NCBI RefSeq assembly: GCF_018129685.1
Contig: NZ_JAFCLG010000025.1
Coordinates: 1-64,000, forward strand
Direction of reading: 5' to 3'
Length of the DNA stretch: 64,000 bases
Origin: Bradyrhizobium manausense
GTDB lineage: Bacteria > Pseudomonadota > Alphaproteobacteria > Rhizobiales > Xanthobacteraceae
Shown: positions 7,831 to 14,914 of the stretch, in pieces
Layout: each line of letters starts with the position of its first letter
How positions within the stretch are numbered: the stretch's first letter is position 1
The notes under the pieces: model-generated
Told to the model about the DNA's origin: nothing
The model's input: only the letters and a program-made list of their open reading frames with translations
Database searches by the model: none
Made by a program: the position numbers and the translations under genes

Positions 7831-9873
7831 ATGAAACTTACATTTCTTGGGAAATTTTCGGCATTGAGTTCACGCGGCACTAAGCTGCCCGTTACGAGTT
7901 CAAAAGGCCGAATTCTCTGCGCTTGCCTGGCCACGGCGCCGCCTGACCAGCGTACTAGGAAGCAGTTGGCAGGCCTGCTCTGGGAGGATCGGCCGCCGGA
8001 GCAAGCACTTGTAAGTCTTCGGCAAGAGCTCGCCCGGCTTCGGAATGCTCTCCAGTCAAAACGTCTGGAAGAGTGGAGTGCTGGAAATGCGCTGAAGTTT
8101 CCATCAGGTTGGACGATCGATGTACAGCTGCTCCTCGAAGCTGCTGCGAGCGGTGACGCAGCGAATGTCGCAGCGCTCTATTCCGGTAGTTTTATGGGCG
8201 ACGAAGAGCCGCGCGGCGAACGTCTCACGCAATGGTTGACGGAAACACGCTCTTTTATAGCCGCCAAAGCTCTCTCGGCTTGTGAAGCCAGCCTATCGCG
8301 AGATTCAGGTCTTTCCGCCGAACAGCAAGAAAAGATCGCAGAGTTGATTACGCGCCTCAACCCTGCTGCGCAGATCGCTCATATTAAACTAATTGAGGCT
8401 TACGCCTCCCAGAACAAGACGGCTCAAGCGATCGAATACTATCGTAAGTTTAGCGCCGGACTGTCGGCTAGAGGACAACAGGTCCCTTCAGCCGCAGAAG
8501 AGCTTCTGGCTCGGCTTTTGCGGTCTTCCAGACCTCATGACAGAGCACCAACAATCTTCAGTGACGGCATCGATTGGTTGGACGACATCAATCGACAGCA
8601 TGACGAGGCAATGGCGCCGAGCCCATGCGCGCTCACGCCTCCACGCGACCGTCCCTCCATTGCCGTCCTACCCTTCCGTGATGTCACACCCTTGGGTCAA
8701 ACGCTGGCCGGATTTGCGGATGGCTTCACTGAAGAGGCGACGACAGCGCTCGCAAGGCTTAGAAATCTGTTTGTGACTGCACGCCAATCGTCCCAGGTTT
8801 ACCGTTTTGAAGCAAAGGATATCAGACAGATATCGCTCGAATTGGGTGTCTCGTATCTTGTCGAAGGCAGTGTTGAAAAGGCGCCGCATTCCGTTCGGGT
8901 CCATGCGCGGTTGATCAATGGAGCCACCGGGTTGGCGATCTGGGGTGATGTCTTCGAAGCTGAGATGCGTCGATTTATAGACGCGAGAGACCGTCTCGTG
9001 AATGAACTGGTAGCGCGCCTTTCACCTGCAGTGATGCAGCAGGAAATTGCCAATGCGCTCAGTCGACAGCCTGGCGACTTTGACGCTTGGACGCATTATC
9101 AGCGGGCTCAAGGATACGTTCTGTTCACGCGAAACCCAGAGAGACTTAGCTCGGCTGTCGCCGAGTTAAGATCAGCTCTACGCCGCGATGGGCAGTATGC
9201 GATGGCTAAAGCTCTTTTAGCTTCGGTCTACACAATGCGTTCGCTTTGGGGAACGCACCCTAGAGCTGCTGTCGAAAAAAAAGCCGCGGTCCGACTTTCG
9301 AACTCGGCGCTGCGCCTTGATCCTGAAAATCCCTCGGTACTCATCAACTGTGCCGATACAGCTTTATACAGCGCCGGCGACCTGGATAACTCGCTGCGGC
9401 TCCTCAAGAAGGCCGTAATCGTGGATCCATCCGACGCTCACGGCCTTGCGCTATTTGCAAACGTCAATCGCTGCGCAGACGGCGACATCGATCAAAGCTT
9501 AGACCTCCTCACGAAAGCGATGCGCCTGTCTCCTCGCGACCCAAGATCGCACCGTTGGTACCACTACTCCGCCTGGGCGTATTGGAAACAGAACAAGCTC
9601 GCCGATATGGAGAGCGCAGCCCGACAAGCGATTAGTCTCTACAGTGATGCGCCAGCCCAGTGGATCGCGCTAACCTGTAGCCTGGGCCTGCAACACAGAC
9701 GACGAGAAGCTGTGAAAGCAGCCAGCATTTTAAAGCAGATGATTCCAGCATTCACAGCGCAAGCATTCTTCGGGATTGCAAAGAATTTTTATAAAGATCG
9801 GTTCCCACGCGAGGAGGACGGGTATCGGCGGCTATGCAGCGCTCTCGAGGATGCATTAACCGGAAAAATGTAA
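7831..9873 (+). CDS. SARP-type transcriptional regulator with TolB-like domain and TPRs
   Basis: The product is 680 residues from ATG 7831. Residues 1-95 look like the winged-helix DNA-binding part of SARP/BTAD regulators (KGRILCACLATAP, RKQLAGLLWEDRPPEQALVS, LRQELARLRNAL). Residues about 105-235 form the helical BTAD domain (AQAIEYYRKFSAGL). From about residue 290 a TolB/FlgO-like domain follows (RPSIAVLPFRDV, DGFTEEATTALARLRNLFV, YLVEGSV), and the C-terminal 250 residues contain TPR-like repeats (NSALRLDPENPSVLIN, LLKKAVIVDPSDAHGL). This architecture is common in rhizobial one-component regulators and lacks an obvious membrane segment. Its position beside the amidase-TSUP pair makes it a candidate regulator of that pair; this is inference. 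Confidence 0.85.
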   Translation: MKLTFLGKFSALSSRGTKLPVTSSKGRILCACLATAPPDQRTRKQLAGLLWEDRPPEQALVSLRQELARLRNALQSKRLEEWSAGNALKFPSGWTIDVQLLLEAAASGDAANVAALYSGSFMGDEEPRGERLTQWLTETRSFIAAKALSACEASLSRDSGLSAEQQEKIAELITRLNPAAQIAHIKLIEAYASQNKTAQAIEYYRKFSAGLSARGQQVPSAAEELLARLLRSSRPHDRAPTIFSDGIDWLDDINRQHDEAMAPSPCALTPPRDRPSIAVLPFRDVTPLGQTLAGFADGFTEEATTALARLRNLFVTARQSSQVYRFEAKDIRQISLELGVSYLVEGSVEKAPHSVRVHARLINGATGLAIWGDVFEAEMRRFIDARDRLVNELVARLSPAVMQQEIANALSRQPGDFDAWTHYQRAQGYVLFTRNPERLSSAVAELRSALRRDGQYAMAKALLASVYTMRSLWGTHPRAAVEKKAAVRLSNSALRLDPENPSVLINCADTALYSAGDLDNSLRLLKKAVIVDPSDAHGLALFANVNRCADGDIDQSLDLLTKAMRLSPRDPRSHRWYHYSAWAYWKQNKLADMESAARQAISLYSDAPAQWIALTCSLGLQHRRREAVKAASILKQMIPAFTAQAFFGIAKNFYKDRFPREEDGYRRLCSALEDALTGKM

Positions 9874-9965
9874 ATCCGCTTCTCACGTGAAGGGAATCTA
9901 CGATGGGGTAGCTTCTGATTTTGGCCCGTAGACTGGCCTGCTCTGAGCGCTGCGCTTTCCCCTTC

Positions 9966-10371
9966 CTATTCGATCACGCGATCAGCACGGCCAACCAGAA
10001 ACGGCGGTAGGAATGCCCAGTGAAAACGCTGTTTTGAGGTTGACGATGAGATCAAGCTCAGTTGGCTGTTCGACGGGCAAGTCGCCGGGGTCGGCTGCGT
10101 CCAATAGCTTCTTCAGATAATAGCCCATATGGCGAAGGACCTTCCGAACCGATGCGCCGTAACAAATCAGTCCACCAGCTTCGACAGCCGTTAGGCTATT
10201 TGTGAAAGTTGGAAGACTATTTGCGCTGGCGAGTTCGCTGATGCGACCGCCTAGATCACTCAGCAGCGGGTCTGCGAGGACCTGCAAAGCCGACGGCTGT
10301 CGGGGTAACAATAAGTAGACTGTAGACCAGGTTCGAATACGAATCAGGCGTATAGAAGTCGTCGGGAACAT
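9966..10371 (-). pseudogene. ABC_sub_bind (PF04392-like) substrate-binding protein, C-terminal remnant
   Basis: Reading right to left, the residues AVEAGGLICYGASVRKVLRHMGYYLKKLL and DLPVEQPTELDLIVNLKTA match the C-terminal end of the ABC_sub_bind family common in Bradyrhizobium. The N-terminal two thirds, including the signal peptide, are missing. Near 10010 the frame slips by one base: the expected tail PPFLVGRADRVIE is present in another frame and ends at a stop at 9966-9968. The remnant abuts the next kinase gene on the opposite strand, so insertion of that gene's block may have removed the rest. Confidence 0.78.
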
Positions 10372-10391
10372 ATCTCGATCGGGGCGAAATC

Positions 10392-12026
10392 ATGGCCTTA
10401 CTGGAACGTCTCCTGAGTTCGTCTATGTATTCTCCCCATGGGATTTGTTTGCTGTGGGAGCCGGAGTTGATATGGCTGCACGTTGCCTCCGACGCCCTTA
10501 CGGCGATCGCCTACTTTTCAATACCATTTGCGCTGGCCATCTTTGTGTCCAAACGCAGCGATCTTCAGTTCGGCTGGGTCGGTTGGGCCTTTGCGATTTT
10601 CATCACGGCTTGCGGGCTGACGCACGTCTTGTCGATCTACACCCTTTGGGTGCCGATCTACGGAATTGAAGGTTTGGCTAAGTCTGTCACCGCCTTAGCG
10701 TCTGTCGTAACCGCCGCAATGCTCTGGCCGCTGTTGCCAAAGCTACTTTCTCTACCCTCGGCATTCCAGCTTCAGCAGGCCTATGCCGCCTTGGAGGAAG
10801 AAGGTAAGCAACGTCGCGGAGTTGAGGACCAGTTGGAGCATTTCCGACGTATTGAAGCGACGGAATCGCAAATCCGTCAATCTCAGAAGATGGAAGCTAC
10901 CGGCCAACTTACGGGAGGCATAGCGCACGATTTCAACAACATCTTGACCGTGATCACGGGAACGATCGGAATCCTAGCAGATGCGGTCAAGGATGATCCT
11001 CGGCTTGCCGAGATTGCGGAGATGATCGACGCCGCGGCGTCTCGCGGCGCCGACCTCACGCAACACCTGCTTGCTTTTGCCCGGAAGCAACCGCTCGTGC
11101 CACGAAGCGTTGATATTAATTCATTGATTCTCGAAGCGGTTAAATTGCTTAGGCCGACGCTCGGCGAGCACGTGGAAATCGACACGCTGTTCGCCCAAGA
11201 TGTTGGGCCCGCGCTGATTGATCCCAGTCAATTGTCCACCGCAATATTGAATCTCGCTTTGAATGCTCGAGACGCAATGCCGGATGGTGGCAAGCTCGTC
11301 TTCGAAACCAGGAATTACGTTTCAGACGCAACATCGGTAGCTAATGAAGAGATTGCCACAGGAAACTACGTGATGATCGCGGTCAGCGACTCCGGTCTGG
11401 GTATTCCCGCTGCAATTCTGGATAAAGTATTCGAACCGTTCTTCACGACAAAAGACGTCGGCCAGGGATCGGGACTCGGGCTCAGTATGGTGTACGGCTT
11501 CGTCAAACAGTCGAACGGGCACATCAGAATTTACAGCGAAGAAGGGCATGGTACGACCGTTAAGTTGTATCTGCCTCGCGCATCGAACGCTGCCAATTTT
11601 GACAAAGCACAACCTGGCAATCGTGATTTGGAGGTTGGGTGCGAAACCATTCTGGTCGTTGAGGACGATGATTTGGTTCGCAAATATGTCGGGGCGCAAC
11701 TAAGAAGCCTGGGCTATGTAACCTTGAAAGCCAGAAATGGAGCAGAAGCGTTAGCTGTAATCGACAGCGGGGCAGCGATTGATCTGCTCTTCACCGACAT
11801 CATCATGCCCGGTGGAATGAACGGACGCCAGCTGGCCTTGGAAGTCCAGAAAAGGAGACCAGCCATCAAGGTATTGTACACGTCTGGCTACACCGAGAAT
11901 GCCATAATTCATCATGGTCGATTAGATCCTGGTGTCTTGCTGCTGACCAAACCCTATCAACGATCGGACCTTGCAAGTTTAGTTCGAAAGGCCCTTTCGG
12001 AAAAGGAGCGATTGACAGCGCAATAA
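10392..12026 (+). CDS. Hybrid histidine kinase with ETR1-like ethylene-binding domain
   Basis: The product is 544 residues from ATG 10392. Residues about 25-122 form three hydrophobic segments aligning with the ethylene-binding domain of plant ETR1: SDALTAIAYFSIP, FITACGLTHVLSI, then an ALASVVTAAMLWPLLP helix. D34, Y41, C74 and H78 correspond to ETR1 D25, Y32, C65 and H69; C65 and H69 hold the copper cofactor. A coiled coil (about 125-165) leads to HisKA with phospho-acceptor H179 (IAHDFNNIL), HATPase_c (NLALNARDAM, DSGLGIP, GSGLGLSMVYGF) and a receiver domain with D469 (LLFTDIIMPGGMNG). Unlike the copy at 1910 it is intact. Ethylene as the ligand is inferred from these residues only. A cognate response regulator is not adjacent. 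Confidence 0.9.
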   Translation: MALLERLLSSSMYSPHGICLLWEPELIWLHVASDALTAIAYFSIPFALAIFVSKRSDLQFGWVGWAFAIFITACGLTHVLSIYTLWVPIYGIEGLAKSVTALASVVTAAMLWPLLPKLLSLPSAFQLQQAYAALEEEGKQRRGVEDQLEHFRRIEATESQIRQSQKMEATGQLTGGIAHDFNNILTVITGTIGILADAVKDDPRLAEIAEMIDAAASRGADLTQHLLAFARKQPLVPRSVDINSLILEAVKLLRPTLGEHVEIDTLFAQDVGPALIDPSQLSTAILNLALNARDAMPDGGKLVFETRNYVSDATSVANEEIATGNYVMIAVSDSGLGIPAAILDKVFEPFFTTKDVGQGSGLGLSMVYGFVKQSNGHIRIYSEEGHGTTVKLYLPRASNAANFDKAQPGNRDLEVGCETILVVEDDDLVRKYVGAQLRSLGYVTLKARNGAEALAVIDSGAAIDLLFTDIIMPGGMNGRQLALEVQKRRPAIKVLYTSGYTENAIIHHGRLDPGVLLLTKPYQRSDLASLVRKALSEKERLTAQ

Positions 12027-12100
12027 TGCGCAAAATTTATTCGGAAGAGATGCTTTGCGAGGCGCGCTATCGGCTCGGTACCGCGTATGGACCGGTGTTT

Positions 12101-12224
12101 GTGAATGCTGATCGAAAAGTGCTCCCCATCGGCGTGTTCGGGACCCCTTCAAGTCACTAATTGAATTGAATGTGATTGATCGGACGCCACGCCGATCAAG
12201 GTCGATACCCCGCGCCGAAATACA
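12101..12224 (+). repeat. Dispersed 125-bp repeat, copy 1
   Basis: The segment starting GTGAATGCTGATCGAAAAGT and ending CGCGCCGAAATACA recurs in the same orientation at 38511-38634 and 50516-50637, with the same internal landmarks (CTTCAAGTCACT, ATTGAAT, GCCGATCAAGG). Copies differ by scattered substitutions and one short indel, so they are old. It may be the end of an insertion sequence whose body has gone; the family is not certain. Here it abuts an IS66 fragment. Confidence 0.85.
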
Positions 12225-12230
12225 CCGTGC

Positions 12231-12434
12231 CGTCTCGCCGTACGCGGCGACTTGCTCCACGTCTTCCAGGCCCAGCAGCATCTGATCTTCGGGTAGCGTC
12301 TCCGCACGCCGACCAAACCGGTATCGCTGCACTTCCTTGATGATCGGACGCAGCCGTTCGCTCTCGCACCGCACGGCAAGCAGCATCGCTTTCAGCGTAT
12401 CGAGATCGCCAGGCAGGGCGTGGCTCACACCCAA
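12231..12434 (-). mobile_element. tnpC: IS66-family transposase (TnpC) N-terminal fragment
   Basis: The reverse strand encodes about 68 residues with LDTLKAMLLAVRCESERLRP, IIKEVQRYRFGRRAETLPED and QMLLGLEDVEQ, the N-terminal helical region of IS66 TnpC. It stops at the boundary with the dispersed repeat; the catalytic DDE part is absent. It lies next to the truncated depolymerase gene and is probably debris of the event that truncated it. Confidence 0.85.
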
Positions 12435-12508
12435 ATCAGAACATTTTCGCCACCATCTTGCGACGCGTTCGGCGCTCCCGATTCACTTCGTCGCAGCACT
12501 GCCAACAG

Positions 12509-13171
12509 CTAGTCGCGCATGACTTGGCGCGTGATGCCCGCGATCAGCGAGGGCTCGCCTTCGTCGCGGCGCTGGTCGGCCGCGCGAAACCAGTTCCAGC
12601 ACTTGGACGGATTGGCGCCGCCGGGCTGTGCCGGATAGACCACCAGACAGTTCTGTTCTTCCGCGATAAAGTTCATTCTGGTGCCGGCGGCGAAATCGTC
12701 CGGCGACTGCGTGCAGCCATGCAGCATGACGACCAGCGGGAGCGTTTGACCTCGTTGGTAGCCGCTGGGGATGAACAGCTTGTAGGACCGACTTCCGGCG
12801 TTGTTGCTGTACTTGCCGTCGATGAACTTCGTGCCTTCCGGCACGATGTCGGCCTTCGAAGATGGCGCGTGCTCGGCGCCCCGCAGGCCGAGCCAGGTAC
12901 CGTCCTTGGCCCGATCGAACAGCGGCCGGTGCCGACCTGCCGTGATCCCCGGAGCTTTGGGGTCGGCCCCGCCGATGCGGTTTGATTTGAGGTCGATGGT
13001 GGGCGGAACACCGCCCGGAAGACCGACGATCTGCGGGACGAGTGATGCCGCAGCGGGCGCGTGCACTCCTTGGAACATGCCCTGTAGCAGCGCCGTGGCT
13101 TCGGTCAGTTGCCCCGCTCGGGTCAATCGCGTGGCTTCTCGCAGCATTTCCTGATTCAACATCGTGTTCAC
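12509..13171 (-). pseudogene. PHB depolymerase family esterase, truncated before the catalytic serine
   Basis: The frame encodes 220 residues from GTG 13171, overlapping the upstream RHH gene stop as GTGA. Residues include YKLFIPSGYQRGQTLPLVV, MLHGCTQSPDDFAAGTRMN, NCLVVYPAQPGGANPSKC and the segment LIAGITRQVMRD, all from the N-terminal half of polyhydroxybutyrate-depolymerase-like esterases. Full-length members continue with a lipase box (G-x-S-x-G) soon after this last segment. Here a stop follows directly and IS-related DNA begins, so the nucleophile, Asp and His are lost. The protein cannot be catalytic. The gene and its regulator formed an operon on the minus strand. Confidence 0.85.
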
Positions 13172-13587
13172 CTTGTTCTGTCGGCGAGAGCGGCCTTGAC
13201 CGCGGGGGTGGCATGGAGGGCGCCGAGCACCGAGACCGAGCCGATGGTGGCGCGGGCGAGATCGGCCGTGACGTCCTGCGCGATGCTGGCGAGGCCGAGC
13301 ACATTGATGTGCAGCATCTCGCCGGCTCGCTGCGCCGCTTCGAGATCCGCGCGCGCGTAATGCCTGAGGCCGAGATCCAGGCCTTTACGGGCGGTGGATT
13401 GCTTGACGACGTCGGCGTGACGCTCGAGCTGATTGCGGATCGCCGTCCGGATGAAATCCGTGCGGTTCGAATAGAACCCGTCTTTCACCATCAGATCGAT
13501 GTGGCCTAGATCAACGAAGCCGAGATTGATGGTGATCTTTTCGCTTTCCGGAGGCTTCGGCCTCAGTTCTTGGACATTTGAGAGCAT
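13168..13587 (-). CDS. Ribbon-helix-helix (CopG-like) transcriptional regulator
   Basis: The product is 139 residues from ATG 13587, preceded by GGAAGGTG. Residues about 17-55 read ITINLGFVDLGHIDLMVKDG, then YSNRTDFIRTAIRNQLERH, the strand-helix-helix pattern of RHH DNA-binding proteins. The remaining 85 residues form an alpha-rich tail of unknown role. The gene is translationally coupled to the truncated PHB depolymerase downstream. An inverted and direct repeat directly upstream (13605-13631) would suit autoregulation. Its operon partner is dead, so it may now be an orphan. Confidence 0.8.
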   Translation of the reverse strand: MLSNVQELRPKPPESEKITINLGFVDLGHIDLMVKDGFYSNRTDFIRTAIRNQLERHADVVKQSTARKGLDLGLRHYARADLEAAQRAGEMLHINVLGLASIAQDVTADLARATIGSVSVLGALHATPAVKAALADRTR

Positions 13588-13604
13588 CAGAACACCTTCC
13601 TAAA

Positions 13605-13631
13605 CCATCTGTATGGATGGTACATGGATGG
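13605..13631. promoter_or_regulatory. Candidate operator for the RHH regulator
   Basis: CCATC-TGTATG-GATGG forms an inverted repeat at 13605-13620, and ATGGATGG recurs directly at 13624-13631. It lies 18-44 bases upstream of the RHH start codon, where RHH proteins typically bind tandem short repeats to repress their own operon. The binding assignment is inference from position and symmetry. Confidence 0.45.
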
Positions 13632-13820
13632 CAAGAGGGCCGGTGGCCAAGCCTCGACGAAAGGGCGCCAGACTTTGGCGGCAGGGGCGAAAACCTTCGA
13701 CGACGACCGAGGCGACTGGAGCAGGGGGGAAATCCTTCACCCTGCCGATTCGGAATCCAGTCCCGTGCTAACCGGCGGAACGACCGAGGGGTGGGATTCG
13801 CTCCAGGGAGGAGCGACGGC

Positions 13821-14080
13821 ATGCCAATGACGAAACAGAGACGCCCGGCGGTCCGAACGTTGCAAGGCTGGGCGCTCGCAATATCGCAAGAGGCCGGCGC
13901 AATCCACGAATGCGAAGAGCACGGCTGGCCGCGGGACCACGCTGATTTTCATGCCCGAGAACGCGCTTTCGACATAGCCCGCCGGGATCCGCCCATGGCA
14001 TCTCGCCGGAGGATGCCGTCACGGAAATCGGCAACGTGCTCGGATTGATCTGCGACACTTGCCCAGAATGCACGCAATAA
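13821..14080 (+). pseudogene. Small EEHGW-type protein gene, frameshifted
   Basis: ATG 13821 follows a strong GGGAGGAG site at 13807-13814. The frame reads LQGWALAISQEAGAIHECEE, HGWPRDHADFHARERAFDIA and RRDPP, then loses the frame near 13990-14000. The expected tail GISPEDAVTEIGNVLGLICD and TCPECTQ continues in another frame to TAA at 14078-14080. I believe intact versions of this roughly 85-residue protein occur in Bradyrhizobium; the function is unknown. A second, more decayed relative lies at about 57.8-58.0 kb. A sequencing error here cannot be excluded. Confidence 0.7.
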
Positions 14081-14197
14081 CACTGATGGGGCAAGTGCAC
14101 GTGCAATAGACGCCAACTTCGCATCTATCCGAATTCGTCGTCGATCTCGCAACTGCATCCCATACCCGCGCGCCGACCCGGTACGCGGGTCAAGCGA

Positions 14198-14425
14198 TCA
14201 CTTTTGATCCGCAGGAGCCTGGGCGTTTGCCTTGTTGGCGTCCGCCTTGTTCGCTTCGTGATGACCGACAACGCAGCCGGCCGCAGCGCCGAGCTTGCCG
14301 TGTCCCGCCATGTGTCCAGCGACGCCACCGAAGATGGCACCCTTGATGCAGCCCTTGGCGTCCGCAGTGGGCGCCAGCGTGAGAGAAATCACGGCTGTGC
14401 AAGCCGCTGCCAAAATCCATTTCAT
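14198..14425 (-). CDS. Small secreted glycine-rich protein
   Basis: The product is 75 residues from ATG 14425, preceded by GGAGACC. The N-terminus is a signal peptide (MKWILAAACTAVISLTLAPT, ADA) and the mature part (GAIFGGVAGHMAGHGKLG) is a short glycine-zipper-like segment with several histidines and a lysine/alanine-rich tail. Such proteins sit in the periplasm or envelope; the function is unknown. A GGAAC-N16-TGTT element upstream suggests stress control by EcfG. Confidence 0.7.
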   Translation of the reverse strand: MKWILAAACTAVISLTLAPTADAKGCIKGAIFGGVAGHMAGHGKLGAAAGCVVGHHEANKADANKANAQAPADQK

Positions 14426-14459
14426 GAGAGGTCTCCGATCGTGAAGGATGTAAGAATCC

Positions 14460-14484
14460 AACAAATCGGGAAACACTCCGTTCC
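14460..14484 (-). promoter_or_regulatory. EcfG-like promoter candidate for the glycine-rich protein gene
   Basis: On the minus strand GGAAC (14484-14480) is followed after 16 bases by TGTT (14463-14460), one mismatch from the alphaproteobacterial general-stress consensus GGAAC-N16/17-CGTT. It lies 35 bases upstream of ATG 14425. Confidence 0.5.
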
Positions 14485-14914
14485 CACACGCAAGGCTCGG
14501 CGCTACTCGTTCCGAGTGCGGCGCAAAGCAGAGGACAGGTAGGGCTTTGCATGGAGCGCTCCGCGCTTTCGTCACGTGAGATCTCAACGATGACGTGCGA
14601 ACCAAACTCCTAACACGAAGGCCGCCAAGAGCGAGCGTTGCGGCGCCTCCATGGTCACCTTGCGGACACGCTCGGCCAATTACTCCACCGATTGTCGCAG
14701 GGGTCCGCCGGCTTACTCGTTCCCGGTAACCGTCGGGAAGAATTCTAGTGAGGTTCGTGACCTCTTATGAGCCCGGAGGCTTCCGACATCGCAGCGGTTT
14801 CGCTGGCGTCCATGCAGTCCTCCTACGTCCAATAGAGCAAGCTTCCTGGGACCCGTCGGTTCCTATTCCAAGTTTCGCCGTGCTCCGACGGCCGGCTTGG
14901 CCGAATTTGCCACA
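14485..14914. other. Intergenic, no gene recognised
   Basis: About 430 bases downstream of opgH. No frame on either strand reads as protein. A terminator for the minus-strand opgGH operon is expected near 14.9 kb, but no strong hairpin with a T-run is visible. Confidence 0.4.

Noticed and set aside
12458..13509. Long plus-strand frames over the PHB depolymerase and RHH genes
   Set aside because: They are antisense shadows of GC-rich coding DNA; the minus-strand proteins show clear family motifs.
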